Assembly (NCBI RefSeq): GCF_000023225.1
Contig: NC_013173.1
Span: forward strand, 1,986,501 to 2,050,500
Origin: Desulfomicrobium baculatum DSM 4028
Lineage (GTDB): Bacteria; Desulfobacterota; Desulfovibrionia; Desulfovibrionales; Desulfomicrobiaceae
Length of the DNA: 64,000 nt
Reading direction: 5' to 3'
Below, piece by piece: positions 36,344 through 45,440 of this stretch. The notes below the pieces were generated by a model, which made no database searches, was not told the origin of the DNA, and saw only the letters and a program-made list of their open reading frames with translations. Each line of letters begins with the position of its first letter. Position 1 is the first letter of the stretch. The translations under genes were made by a program, and so were the position numbers.

Positions 36344-37327
36344 TCAGTCCACCACCCGCCAGTCCAGGGACTGTCCGGCCAGATAGGGCACGACGCACCC
36401 GATGCTCTGTGGCACGGTCCAGGCGCTCCGCTCAAGCCGCACGTCCCTGGCCATGGGAGTCAGGCCATAGGCCGCGCAGGCCCGGTCCGAGACAAAGGCC
36501 TGCAGTCTGTCCAGGGCGTCCAGTTCCTCGAAGAGTCCGGCCAGGGCGGGCAGGGCCACGGGCGCGGAAAAGATTCCGGCAGCGCAGCCCGGCGCTTCCT
36601 TGGCCGTGACCGGATGCGGGGCCGTGTCGCTGCCGAAGAACGCCTGGGGATGGTCAAGGGCCGCCCGGCGCAGGGCGTCGCGGTCTTCGGGCCGCTTGGC
36701 CACGGGCTTGCAAAAAAGATGCGGGCGCATCAGTCCGCCGAGAACATCGTCGAGGGTGATGAACAGATGATGCAGGGTGATGGTGGCGAAAAGGTTCTCG
36801 AAACGGTCCAAAAGCTTCACCCCGGCCTCGGTGGTGACGTGTTCGAGGACGATACGCAGGCGCGGAAATGCTCCTGCCCATTCCCGGACCACGGGCAGAA
36901 ACGCCGCTTCGCGGTCCATGACGAACCCGCAGCCCTCACCGTGGATGAGCAGCGGAATGCCCAGCTCCTCCATGATGGCCAAAGTCGCGTTGGCCTGTCT
37001 CATGTCGGCCAGACCGTCCTCGGAGTTGGTCGTCATTCCGGCGGGATAGAGTTTGAGTCCGATGATGTGCGGCCTTGCGGCCAGCAGTTCTTCCCTGGAG
37101 TAGGCCCGAAAAAAAAGAGTCATGAACGGGGTGAAGGACTCTCCCGTCACGCGAAGTATTTCCTGCCGATAGTCCAAAACCTGCGCGAGGCTGGTCACGG
37201 GCGGGGTCAGGTTGGGCATGACCACGGCGGCGGCGAAATCCCGGGCCGTGTGCGGCGCGACCAGGGCCAGCATGTCGCCCTGACGCAGATGGACATGCAT
37301 GTCCATGGGGGAATGCAGAATCAGCAT
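36344..37327 (-). CDS. pyrC: dihydroorotase
   Basis: Cyclises carbamoyl-aspartate to dihydroorotate in pyrimidine synthesis. It is 327 aa, class II. Zinc motif H11-x-H13 (DMHVHLR) and GLKLYPAG for the carboxylated lysine are present. LIHGEG and LEHVTT supply metal histidines, and FFGSDTAPHP the catalytic Asp. GGAGG lies before ATG 37327. It precedes the J-domain gene with a one-base gap; a YqaA-like gene precedes it in the same direction. Confidence 0.95.
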   Translation of the reverse strand: MLILHSPMDMHVHLRQGDMLALVAPHTARDFAAAVVMPNLTPPVTSLAQVLDYRQEILRVTGESFTPFMTLFFRAYSREELLAARPHIIGLKLYPAGMTTNSEDGLADMRQANATLAIMEELGIPLLIHGEGCGFVMDREAAFLPVVREWAGAFPRLRIVLEHVTTEAGVKLLDRFENLFATITLHHLFITLDDVLGGLMRPHLFCKPVAKRPEDRDALRRAALDHPQAFFGSDTAPHPVTAKEAPGCAAGIFSAPVALPALAGLFEELDALDRLQAFVSDRACAAYGLTPMARDVRLERSAWTVPQSIGCVVPYLAGQSLDWRVVD

Positions 37328-37352
37328 AAAACCTCCAGGAACCATTATTATA

Positions 37353-37787
37353 TCAGGAAAGAAGATAGGCAAGTCCGGCATACCGCGCCAGCTTGCCCAG
37401 CAGTACCGGAGGAATGAAGCGTTTCAAAGTCAGCCCGAAAAGACCGGCCACGGCGCAAAGCGGATCCCCGATTATGGGCGTCCAGGCCAGCAGCAGACTC
37501 CACGAGCCGTAACGGGCGAAAATGCGCACCGCCCGCTCCCGCTGCGCAGCGGAGAGACCCAGCAGGCGGGTCAGAAACGGTTCGCTGCCCCACCGCCCCA
37601 CTCCCCAGGTGGTCACGGCGCCCACGGTGTTGCCGATCGTGGCCACCGCCACGCAGGCATACGGATCGGCGCCGGCCAGGATCAACCCTCCCAGCGCGGC
37701 CTCTGAAGCCACGGGCAGAAACGTGGCGGCCAGGAAGGACAGGACAAAAAGCCCGTACAGCCCGTATTCAAGCAGCAGCTCTTCCAT
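37353..37787 (-). CDS. YqaA-like membrane protein (DedA/VTT family)
   Basis: A 144-aa membrane protein with three or four hydrophobic segments. The pattern FLAATFLPVASEAALGGLILAG and IGNTVGAVTTWGVGR matches YqaA-type short DedA/SNARE-associated proteins, with an amphipathic re-entrant loop and an Arg. The family acts in membrane lipid or envelope homeostasis. Start is one base after the dus stop, so it is co-translated. Confidence 0.85.
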   Translation of the reverse strand: MEELLLEYGLYGLFVLSFLAATFLPVASEAALGGLILAGADPYACVAVATIGNTVGAVTTWGVGRWGSEPFLTRLLGLSAAQRERAVRIFARYGSWSLLLAWTPIIGDPLCAVAGLFGLTLKRFIPPVLLGKLARYAGLAYLLS

Positions 37788-37788
37788 G

Positions 37789-38811
37789 TCAGGACGTGAA
37801 CAGGAAGGCGTTGGGGGTGGAAGCGACGGCAGGCCTTTTTCCCAGAATCCGCGCCGCGTTGTGCGTCATCTCCTCCCGGGTCGTCCCGCGCGCCAGCTCA
37901 GGCCACAGGCTGTGTCCATAGACGAAATTGGCGGCCAGGTAGGGAAGATACTTCTTGTACATCTTGATGGCCCTAGCCTGCTCGAAATGCCTCCAGATGG
38001 CGTCGATCAGTTCCAGCGCGGTGCGCAGGAAAATATCCTCGTCCGGCTCGAAACCATGCGCCAGTTGGGCGAAAATCCAGGGCCGGGCGATGGCCATGCG
38101 CCCGATGGACACGCCGTCGCAGCCCGTCTCTTCCATCATCCTCAAACAATCGGCGGCGCAAAAGGCGTTGCCGTTGCCAAGCACGGGGATGGACACGGCC
38201 TCGACCACAGCCCGGATATGCGCCCATTTGGGCGGACGTGATCTGCGATCCGGGGCGATGCGCGGGTGAAAGGTCAAAAGGTCCGCGCCCGCGTCCTCGA
38301 AACGTCTGGCCAGATCCACGGCCAGGTCCGGTGAATTTTCCCAGCCGCTGCGAAACTTGACCATGACGGGGCAGCGCACGGCCCGGCGCACGGCCCGCAC
38401 CATGGCCACGGCGCGTTCGGGGTCTTTGAGCAGCGCCGCCCCATAGCCCTTCTTGCAGATGGCGGCCACGGAGCAGCCCATGTTGATGTCAACGCCCATG
38501 AGCCCTTCGGCCTCGATGCGCCGGGCCGCCGCGGCCATGACCTCAGGCTCCCCGCCGAAAATCTGGCAGACCAGGCTTGCCGCCTCCTCGTCGCGCCAGC
38601 GGAACACGGGGGAATGATGACGGCTCTCCTGCGGCACGGCGCGGGCGTTGCACATCTCCGTGACCATGAACCCAAAACCCCCGAAGCGGCCCAGCACTTC
38701 GCGATACGCCACATGCCCCAGCCCGGCCATGGGCGCGAGCACAAGGCGCGAGGGCAGGCTGCGGGAGCCTACGTTCAGGGGGAGGGAAAACAGGGGATTC
38801 AGCGACGGCAT
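37789..38811 (-). CDS. dus: tRNA-dihydrouridine synthase
   Basis: FMN enzyme that reduces uridines in the tRNA D-loop. It is 340 aa with a TIM barrel. LVLAPMAGLGHVAYRE opens the barrel. DINMGCSVAAICKKGYGAALL carries the catalytic Cys (GCS instead of the usual GCP). VMVKFRSGW and HPRIAPDRRSRPPKWAHI provide substrate/FMN contacts, and VLGNGNAF the phosphate site. The subtype (DusA, B or C) is unclear. First in a chain with the YqaA-like gene. Confidence 0.92.
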   Translation of the reverse strand: MPSLNPLFSLPLNVGSRSLPSRLVLAPMAGLGHVAYREVLGRFGGFGFMVTEMCNARAVPQESRHHSPVFRWRDEEAASLVCQIFGGEPEVMAAAARRIEAEGLMGVDINMGCSVAAICKKGYGAALLKDPERAVAMVRAVRRAVRCPVMVKFRSGWENSPDLAVDLARRFEDAGADLLTFHPRIAPDRRSRPPKWAHIRAVVEAVSIPVLGNGNAFCAADCLRMMEETGCDGVSIGRMAIARPWIFAQLAHGFEPDEDIFLRTALELIDAIWRHFEQARAIKMYKKYLPYLAANFVYGHSLWPELARGTTREEMTHNAARILGKRPAVASTPNAFLFTS

Positions 38812-38830
38812 AAAAGCAAAACGCCCGGGT

Positions 38831-38861
38831 AAAAAAAAGCGCCCCCGATGAAGAGACGCTT
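38831..38861 (-). terminator. probable terminator after the DUF4079-like gene
   Basis: On the minus strand a 9-bp stem with two G-T pairs (38853-38861 with 38837-38845) is followed by a run of T (complement of 38831-38838). It lies between the DUF4079-like stop and the dus start, so dus probably has its own promoter. Confidence 0.6.
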
Positions 38862-38884
38862 GTGCTTGACGGTCATCATCGTTC

Positions 38885-39310
38885 TCAAGCCAGCATGAAA
38901 TCCCGGATGACGGCGATTCCGGTGACCACCTGCGCCAGGGCCAGGATCAAGGCCACGATATTGAAAACTGCATGCGCCAGCGGCAGGTAGCGGCGCTTCG
39001 CCCGGTTGCGGTCCATGATCACGCCCGTGACGTAGCCCCCGGCGATGCAGGGCATCATGGACTGGCCGATCCAGTAGTGGCCCCCGGTAATCGTGTTCTG
39101 GCCCCATGCCTGGCCCACGGCGTAAAGGCCCAGGACCAGCCCGGCCATCCACAGGATGTGCACGTACTTGCCGAGCCGGACATGCTCCGCCCACATGAAC
39201 TTGCCTTTCCTGCCCAGATGGTTGGCCTGAAAGCGGGGCCAGCCCAGGTGCAGGACGTAGAGGGCCAAAGCGGTGGCGGCGAGTTGAAGCAGGGGATGAA
39301 TCCAGAGCAT
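38885..39310 (-). CDS. DUF4079-like membrane protein
   Basis: A 141-aa protein with four hydrophobic segments, starting MLWIHPLLQLAATALALY. WAEHVRLGKYVHILWMAGL and GGHYWIGQSMMPCIAGGYVTG carry histidines in membrane or near-membrane positions, a layout like cytochrome b561-type or DUF4079 proteins. Heme binding is therefore possible but not proved. AAGGAG lies before ATG 39310. Function unknown. Confidence 0.75.
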   Translation of the reverse strand: MLWIHPLLQLAATALALYVLHLGWPRFQANHLGRKGKFMWAEHVRLGKYVHILWMAGLVLGLYAVGQAWGQNTITGGHYWIGQSMMPCIAGGYVTGVIMDRNRAKRRYLPLAHAVFNIVALILALAQVVTGIAVIRDFMLA

Positions 39311-39430
39311 GAGGCACTCCTTGCGGGCGTTTTGTGAAAGAAAGAAGCCGGGACCGAAATGAACAGGGAAGTGAATAGATGAGGGGGGCAGAATTGACAA
39401 GGTCCACAAGCCCCCTCTTCCGGCGCGCCG

Positions 39431-42400
39431 TCACGTCCTGGCGACAGCCTCACCGGCCTTGCCGGACCGGCGCCGGGTCAGCCACGCCCTGCCGCCATCC
39501 TGCAGGGAGCAGAGCACCGGCACCACGACCAGAGTCAGCAGAGTGGCCACAAGAAGCCCGAAGATGACCGCCACGGCCATGGGTCCCCACCACTGCGCCG
39601 ACTCCGACTCCGTGATCAGCTTCCACTTGAAAAAGTCGAAGCTCACCCCCAGGGCCATGGGCAAAAGACCGAGGATGGTGGTCACGGCCGTGAGCAGCAC
39701 CGGGCGGAAACGGGTCAGCCCGGCCTCGAGCAGGGCCTCGCGCGTCTGCATGCCTTTGGCCTTGAGCTGCTCGAAATAGTCGATGAGCACGATGGCGTTG
39801 TTGACGACCACGCCGGCCAGGGAGATGACGCCAACGCCAGTCATGATGATCCCGAAAGCCGTGCCGGTGATCAGCAGGCCCGTGAAGACCCCGATGAAGG
39901 ACAACACCACCGAGGTCAGCACGATAAGCGGGGTGACCATGGAATTGAACTGGGCCACCAGCACCATGAAGATGAGAAAAATGGCGGCGACAAAGGCCTC
40001 GCTCAAGAATTCCTGGGCCTTGCGCTGCTCTTCCTGCTCACCGGCAAAGCTGTAGGTGTACCCGCGCGGCCAGGCCAGGGCCCCCAGCTTGCCGTCAAGC
40101 TCGCGGATGATGTCGTTGGCGAGCCTGCCGCTGACATCGGACGAGACCGTGACCACCCTCTTTTGATCCTTGTGGTTGATGGCCCCGAGGCCGCTGGCCA
40201 GATCCACCCGGGCCAGGGTGGTCAGGGGCACGGGCTCGCCGTCCAGACCGGAGACTGTGATGCGGCGCAGGGACTCCACCGACTCCCTGTCCTTGCGGGG
40301 CAGCTTGGCGACGATATCGTATTCGTCCTTGCCCTCGCGAAACACCCCGACCTTGGCCCCGTTGATGGCGGCCTTCACGGTGTAGGCCACGGTGTAGGTG
40401 TCCAGGCCCAGGAGCGATGTTTTCTCCTTGTCCACTCGAATCTGGATCTCCGGCTTTCCGGTGACCAGGTTGTCCTTCATGTCGACGATGCCGGGGATGT
40501 CGCGCATGAGCGCGCGAACCTGCTCCACGATCCCGGCCAGCACCTGCATGTCGTCGCCGTAAATTTCCAGACTGACGGGGTCGCCGGTGGGCGGTCCCTC
40601 GTCTTCCTTCTCCACGCGCAGCTCCGCGCCGGTGATCAGCGCGGAGAGCCTGTCCCGAACCTCCGAGATAATCTCCGAGGAGTGTCGCGAGCGCTCGCCG
40701 ATGGGTACGAAATCCAGGGTCACGGAGCCCAGATGCGTGCCGCTTCCGCCGCCGCCGAAATCTCCCCCCGTGGCCGCGCCGGTGCTGCCGATGACATAGC
40801 GCACGTCTGCATATTCGGAGCAGACGTCTTCGATGATCCGGATGTAACGATCCGTGGCGTCAAGATTGGTGCCCACGGGCAGCTTCACGTTGGCATAAGC
40901 CCGCTTGGGCTCGGTTTCGGGAAAAAACTCGACGCCCTTGCCGAATTTGCCAAAGGCCAGGGCCGAGCCAAGCAACATGACCACGCAAACCCCGAGGACC
41001 AGCGCCCGGTGGTTCAGGGCCCATTCCAAAAGCCACAGGTAGGCCCTCTTGGACCTGGACCGGACGACATTCCCGTCAACGGCGAGCGCGGGCGCGGCGG
41101 TCTGGTAACGCGCGGAGAGGACCGGGTTGATCACCAGGGCCACAAAAAGGGAGCCCGCGAGCGCCAGAATGACCGTCTTGGGCAGAAAGGACATGAACCC
41201 GCCCATGATGCCGGGCCAGAAGATCATGGGAAAGAACGCCCCAACGGTGGTCAGGGTCGAGGTTATGACCGGCCAGGCCACTTCGCTGGTCCCGTCAAGG
41301 GCGGCCTGGAAGCGGTCCTTGCCCTCCTGCATGTGGCGGTAGATATTCTCCACGATGACGATGCCATTGTCGACCAGCATGCCGAGCGCCAGAATGAGGG
41401 AAAAAAGAACGACCATGTTCAGGGTGATGTCCAGCAGGCGCAGGAGCGCAAAGGTGATGAGCATGGACACCGGGATGGCCACGGACACGAACACGGCGGA
41501 GCGGCCACCGATGAAAATGAGCACCACGCCCAGAACCAGTATGAGACCGGTCAGGATGTTGTTTTCCAGGTCGGCGACCATGTTGCGGATGTCCTCGGCC
41601 ATGTCCGCGGTCAGGCTGATGGTAAGCGTGGGCGGCAGAAGAAGGCGCATCTCCTCCACCACGGCGGCAACGCGGTCGTTGATGTCGATGATGTTCTCGC
41701 CGCTGCGCTTGATCACCTGCAGAGTCACCGCGTTCTCGCCGTTCAGGCGGCTGAGCGTCGTAATATCCTTGTAGTGATCGCGAATGGCGGCCACGTCACG
41801 CAGATAGACGGGCTTGCCGTCGCGCACGAAGGCCACGATGGAATCGATCTCCGCCGGACTGCGAAAATCTTCGGGCACACGCACCTGATAACGCATGTCG
41901 CCGATGTCCATGGAGCCGCCGGGCATGTTCACGTTACCCCGCTCCACCGACTGCAGCATAGCTGCGAAGGGCACCTTGTAGGCGCCGACGCGGTCCAGGT
42001 CGAACTCGACGTGGATTTCGCGCTCAAGGCCTCCGATGATCCGGGCGTCGAGCACCCCGGAAATGGACTCGAAACGATCTTCCAGATCCTCGGCGAAGAC
42101 CTTGAGGCGCTTCAGGCTAAAAGGGCCGGACAAGACCACCTGGATGATGGGCATGTCGGAAAAATTCATCTCGCTGACCAGCGGATCGTCTTCAAGGTCC
42201 GACGGCAGGTCGCCCGAGGCCTGATCGACCTTGTCGCGGACCTTCTGCAGGGCATCGTCGATGTCCTCGCTGGGCAAAAACTTGATGGCGATGGTGGACG
42301 TGCCGTCGTCGGACTGCGAGGTCAGTTCCTCCACGCCCTCCAGGCCTTTTAGCTTGCGCTCCAGAGGGACGGTGATGAGCTTCTCCATGTCCTCCGGCGC

Positions 42401-42562
42401 AACGCCCTCGTAGTCCGTGGTCACGAAGATGTAGGGAATCTGGATGTCGGGTGCGGCCTCGCGCGGAAGATTGGCGTAGCTGTACAGCCCCGCCACGATG
42501 ATCAGCAGCAGGGAGACCAGGACCAACGGTTGGCGACGCTGCGCGGCTTCGTTGACGATCAT
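39431..42562 (-). CDS. RND multidrug efflux transporter (AcrB family)
   Basis: A 1043-aa inner-membrane proton antiporter with twelve expected membrane segments and two large periplasmic loops. It opens with VNEAAQRRQPLVLVSLLL and YANLPREAAPDIQIPY. The proton-relay helix has LALGMLVDNGIVIVENI, with Asp and then Asn where AcrB has two Asp. LAGVVVNNAIVLIDY appears in the second half. Start overlaps the adaptor gene stop (ATGA). No outer-membrane TolC gene is adjacent, so an unlinked one would be used. Confidence 0.93.
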   Translation of the reverse strand: MIVNEAAQRRQPLVLVSLLLIIVAGLYSYANLPREAAPDIQIPYIFVTTDYEGVAPEDMEKLITVPLERKLKGLEGVEELTSQSDDGTSTIAIKFLPSEDIDDALQKVRDKVDQASGDLPSDLEDDPLVSEMNFSDMPIIQVVLSGPFSLKRLKVFAEDLEDRFESISGVLDARIIGGLEREIHVEFDLDRVGAYKVPFAAMLQSVERGNVNMPGGSMDIGDMRYQVRVPEDFRSPAEIDSIVAFVRDGKPVYLRDVAAIRDHYKDITTLSRLNGENAVTLQVIKRSGENIIDINDRVAAVVEEMRLLLPPTLTISLTADMAEDIRNMVADLENNILTGLILVLGVVLIFIGGRSAVFVSVAIPVSMLITFALLRLLDITLNMVVLFSLILALGMLVDNGIVIVENIYRHMQEGKDRFQAALDGTSEVAWPVITSTLTTVGAFFPMIFWPGIMGGFMSFLPKTVILALAGSLFVALVINPVLSARYQTAAPALAVDGNVVRSRSKRAYLWLLEWALNHRALVLGVCVVMLLGSALAFGKFGKGVEFFPETEPKRAYANVKLPVGTNLDATDRYIRIIEDVCSEYADVRYVIGSTGAATGGDFGGGGSGTHLGSVTLDFVPIGERSRHSSEIISEVRDRLSALITGAELRVEKEDEGPPTGDPVSLEIYGDDMQVLAGIVEQVRALMRDIPGIVDMKDNLVTGKPEIQIRVDKEKTSLLGLDTYTVAYTVKAAINGAKVGVFREGKDEYDIVAKLPRKDRESVESLRRITVSGLDGEPVPLTTLARVDLASGLGAINHKDQKRVVTVSSDVSGRLANDIIRELDGKLGALAWPRGYTYSFAGEQEEQRKAQEFLSEAFVAAIFLIFMVLVAQFNSMVTPLIVLTSVVLSFIGVFTGLLITGTAFGIIMTGVGVISLAGVVVNNAIVLIDYFEQLKAKGMQTREALLEAGLTRFRPVLLTAVTTILGLLPMALGVSFDFFKWKLITESESAQWWGPMAVAVIFGLLVATLLTLVVVPVLCSLQDGGRAWLTRRRSGKAGEAVART

Positions 42563-43623
42563 CGCACGTTCACCTGCGTCCCGTCCTCGACCTCGGCGTG
42601 CCCGGCCACGATAAGCCTGTCACCGGCGGCCAGTCCTTCCAGCACCTGCACGCGGTCGCCTTCGATGATGCCGAGCTTTACGGTGCGCGCCCGGGCCACT
42701 CCGCCCTGCTCCACGAAAATGATCCGCTCCCCGCCCTTGTCCTGCACGGTGAAGAGCGGCGCGGTCACGGCACCCTCAATCAGACGACGCAGAAATGCGC
42801 CCCGCGCGATCATGCCGGGCCGGATCATACCGCCCTCATTGTCCACCACCACCCTGACCTGAAAGGTACGGGTCGCGGAGTCGGCCTTCCAGGCCACGAA
42901 ATCAATCGTCCCTGTCCACCGCCCCTCGGGATAGGTGTCGACAAGCACCGTGACCTCTTGCCCTTTGGCCAGGAAACGCACGTCGCCTTCAGGCACGGAA
43001 AAGTTGATGCGCATGGTGGCCACATTGACGATATCCGCCACAGGCCCACCCTCGGCCACGAATTCTCCGGGATCGACATGGACCTTGTTGACCACGCCTT
43101 CCAGGGTCGAGGCCACCGTGCCGTACTCGTATTCAACCTCGGTCTCGCGCAGCCGCGTCCTGGCCGAAGTCAGCTCGTTGCGGGCCTGATCCAGCTCCTC
43201 CCGGGCAAGAACGCCCTGCGCATGAAGCGCTTGCCTGCGCCGCAGCTGATCGTCGGCCAACTGCACGTTCGCCCGCGCGCGATCACGGGCGGCGCCCAAG
43301 GCCGACAGGTCGATGCGGGCGACATGATCTCCCGTGCGCACGGCGCTCCCTTCGGTCACGCCGACCCACTCCACGACGCCGCCGCGCTGAGCGGCCAGGC
43401 GCACATCATGCAGGGCCTCGGTCTCCCCAGGCAGGACCAGAATGTCGCGCATGGTGACGGCCTTGACCTCCTCGGTCAGGACATTGACCACGTAAGCCGG
43501 CCTGGCCGGTTCCGAGGCATTGGAAACCGGAGAATCCGCCGGCCCATCGGAGCACCCGGCAGAAAAAACGCCCAGACAAAGGACAAGACCCAAAAACAGA
43601 TTCTTTCCCCAAACCATATTCAT
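42559..43623 (-). CDS. RND efflux periplasmic adaptor lipoprotein
   Basis: A 354-aa membrane-fusion protein with a lipoprotein signal peptide ending in the lipobox FSAGC (about residues 20-24). The barrel-sandwich half-motifs are DVRLAAQRGGVVEWVGVTEGSAV and TLEGVVNKVHVDPGEFV, flanking a coiled-coil hairpin rich in Arg/Gln/Glu (about 110-160). It bridges the RND pump and an outer-membrane channel. AAGGA precedes the ATG. It leads the two-gene operon; repeats lie upstream. Confidence 0.92.
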   Translation of the reverse strand: MNMVWGKNLFLGLVLCLGVFSAGCSDGPADSPVSNASEPARPAYVVNVLTEEVKAVTMRDILVLPGETEALHDVRLAAQRGGVVEWVGVTEGSAVRTGDHVARIDLSALGAARDRARANVQLADDQLRRRQALHAQGVLAREELDQARNELTSARTRLRETEVEYEYGTVASTLEGVVNKVHVDPGEFVAEGGPVADIVNVATMRINFSVPEGDVRFLAKGQEVTVLVDTYPEGRWTGTIDFVAWKADSATRTFQVRVVVDNEGGMIRPGMIARGAFLRRLIEGAVTAPLFTVQDKGGERIIFVEQGGVARARTVKLGIIEGDRVQVLEGLAAGDRLIVAGHAEVEDGTQVNVR

Positions 43624-43633
43624 TAGCTGTATT

Positions 43634-43709
43634 CCTTAAACCGCCCACGGTCCTGAAGGTAAGGGGCTGGAAAGGTTCAAGTGCAAGGCGCTAGGCCAAA
43701 ATCTTCCCC
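43634..43709. repeat. repeat unit 1 (truncated copy, left arm only)
   Basis: Shares the left part of the next two units: a CCGCCCACGGTCCT-type lead, GGTAAGGGGCTGG, AAGGTTC, AGTGCAAGGCGC and GGCCAAAAT. It stops there without the central hairpin and runs straight into the next unit. It looks like a deletion derivative. It lies just upstream of the RND adaptor start. Confidence 0.8.
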
Positions 43710-43885
43710 TTAAAACCGACCACGGTCCTCACGGTAAGGGGCTGGGAAGGTCCGAGTGCAAGGCGCAAGGCCAAAATGCAAGCCGAAGTGTAGCCGACTA
43801 CATGAGGCTTGCATTTTGGCCGCAGCAACGCAGCAATCGCACCATTCGCACAGATTCATACGCAACCCGAACCAAAATCTCTTCC
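43710..43885. repeat. repeat unit 2, palindromic core
   Basis: A full unit with a perfect 16-bp stem, GGCCAAAATGCAAGCC at 43769-43784 with its complement at 43806-43821. The 21-nt centre (43785-43805) holds TGTAG-CCGA-CTACA. The right flank keeps CGCAGCAATCG but diverges further out. The outer arms are only partly complementary in this copy. Confidence 0.85.
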
Positions 43886-44035
43886 TTAAAACCGCCCACG
43901 GTCCTGGAGGTAAGGGGCTGGGAAGGTTCGAGTGCAAGGAGCGCGAGAAAAAACGGAGCCGAAGTGTAGCCGACTACATGAGGCTCCGTTTTTTCTCGCG
44001 GCGACGCAGCAATCGGACCTTCCCAGCCCCTTACC
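43886..44035. repeat. repeat unit 3, long palindrome overlapping the end of manC
   Basis: Outer 23-nt arms (43909-43931 with 44013-44035) match with one difference. The inner perfect 19-bp stem is 43942-43960 with 43982-44000 (CGCGAGAAAAAACGGAGCC and complement). The centre (43961-43981) is the same 21 nt as in unit 2, while the stem arms differ in sequence. The right arm contains the manC stop codon (44031-44033). Confidence 0.88.
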
Positions 44036-45440
44036 GGCCGTAGAGATCTTCGAAGCGGACGATATCATCTTCTCCGAGGTAGCTTCCAACCTGCACTTCA
44101 ATAAGCTCCAGCGGAATCTTGCCCGGATTGGCCAGACGGTGCACTGCGCCGAGCGGCAGGTAGACGGATTCGTTCTCGCGCAGCAGGATTTCCTCGCTGT
44201 CCCGGGTCACCACCGCGGTGCCCTGGACCACGACCCAGTGCTCGGCGCGGTGGAAATGCTTCTGCAGCGACAAAACCTGACCCGACGTGACCACGATGCG
44301 TTTGACCTGATAGCGCGCGCCGTCGCCTATGGACTCGTAGTGGCCCCAGGGCCGGAAGACCTTTTTATGAGACACGGCCTCGATGCGGTTCTCGGCTTTA
44401 AGCTTGTCCACGATCTTCTTGACTTCCTGCACCCGGTCGCGCGGGGAGATGAGCACCGCGTCGGAGGTCTCGACCACGATGTGGTTCTCAAGTCCCACGG
44501 CGGCCAAAAGGCGCGTCTCGGCGTGCAGATAGGAATCGTGAACGTCGCAGAGCACCACGTCCCCTTTGGTCACGTTGCCACTCTCGTCCTTGCCTCCGGC
44601 CTGCCACAGGGCGTCCCAGGAGCCCAGGTCGTTCCAGCCGCAGGACAGGGGGACCATCACGCCCCGTTCCGTCTGCTCCATGACCGCGTAATCGACGGAG
44701 TCCTCGGGACAGGCGGCAAAGGCCTCACGGTCCAGCCGCAGAAAGTCCAGATCCCGCCCGGCCAGGGCCAGGGCCTTGCGGCAGGACTCCACGATGGCCG
44801 GTGCGAATCGTTCCAGTTCGGACAGCACGGCCTGCGCCCTGAACACGAACATGCCCGAGTTCCAGAAATATTGCCCCGAGGCGACATAGCCCTCGGCCGT
44901 CGCCAGGTCCGGCTTTTCCACGAAACGCTCGATGGCACGGGCCGCCGAGTCCGGAAGCGCCGGTCCTTGCAGGATATAGCCGTACCCGGTCTCGGGAGCC
45001 GAAGGAACGATGCCGAAGGTGACCAGGTGATCCGCGGCGGCATGCGCGACGGCCTGACGCACTGCCTCGTGAAACTGCGCCGGATCACCGATGAGATGGT
45101 CCGCCGGCAGGACGAGGAGAACCGCCTCGGGGTCGGCGACCAAGGCCTGCAGAGCCGCGATAGTCACGGCCGGAGCAGTGTTTCTGCCGACGGGCTCCAG
45201 AATGATCGCGGCCGGGGACACGCCCATGGCCCGCATCTGCTCGGCGATGATAAAACGGTGCTCTTCGTTGCAGATGATGATCGGGTCCGCAACCTCGTCC
45301 AGGCCTTGCAAGCGCAAAAGCGTGTTCTGGACCAGGGTCCGGTCGTCGATGAGCGGCAGCAGCTGCTTGGGGTACAGTTTCCGCGAAAGAGGCCACAATC
45401 TGGTGCCGGACCCCCCGGCAAGAATGACTGGAATGATCAT
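44031..45440 (-). CDS. manC: mannose-1-phosphate guanylyltransferase / mannose-6-phosphate isomerase
   Basis: A bifunctional type II enzyme feeding GDP-mannose to glycan synthesis. It is 469 aa. The nucleotidyltransferase part opens VILAGGSGTRLWPLSRKLYPKQ (5-26), with ERFVEKP further on. The C-terminal cupin (about 350-469) with KHFHRAEHWVVVQGTA is the isomerase. GGAG lies before ATG 45440. The stop lies inside palindromic repeat unit 3, so the mRNA 3' end would fold into a long stem. Supplies the glycosyltransferases seen elsewhere in the window. Confidence 0.95.
   Translation of the reverse strand: MIIPVILAGGSGTRLWPLSRKLYPKQLLPLIDDRTLVQNTLLRLQGLDEVADPIIICNEEHRFIIAEQMRAMGVSPAAIILEPVGRNTAPAVTIAALQALVADPEAVLLVLPADHLIGDPAQFHEAVRQAVAHAAADHLVTFGIVPSAPETGYGYILQGPALPDSAARAIERFVEKPDLATAEGYVASGQYFWNSGMFVFRAQAVLSELERFAPAIVESCRKALALAGRDLDFLRLDREAFAACPEDSVDYAVMEQTERGVMVPLSCGWNDLGSWDALWQAGGKDESGNVTKGDVVLCDVHDSYLHAETRLLAAVGLENHIVVETSDAVLISPRDRVQEVKKIVDKLKAENRIEAVSHKKVFRPWGHYESIGDGARYQVKRIVVTSGQVLSLQKHFHRAEHWVVVQGTAVVTRDSEEILLRENESVYLPLGAVHRLANPGKIPLELIEVQVGSYLGEDDIVRFEDLYGR

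Noticed and set aside
40163-42352. 729-codon plus-strand open frame opposite the RND pump
   Set aside because: His/Asp/Gly-rich composition typical of a reverse-strand shadow. The RND gene is certain.
43634-44035. CRISPR array
   Set aside because: Only three units, spaced irregularly, palindromic and with near-identical flanks instead of unique spacers. No cas genes.
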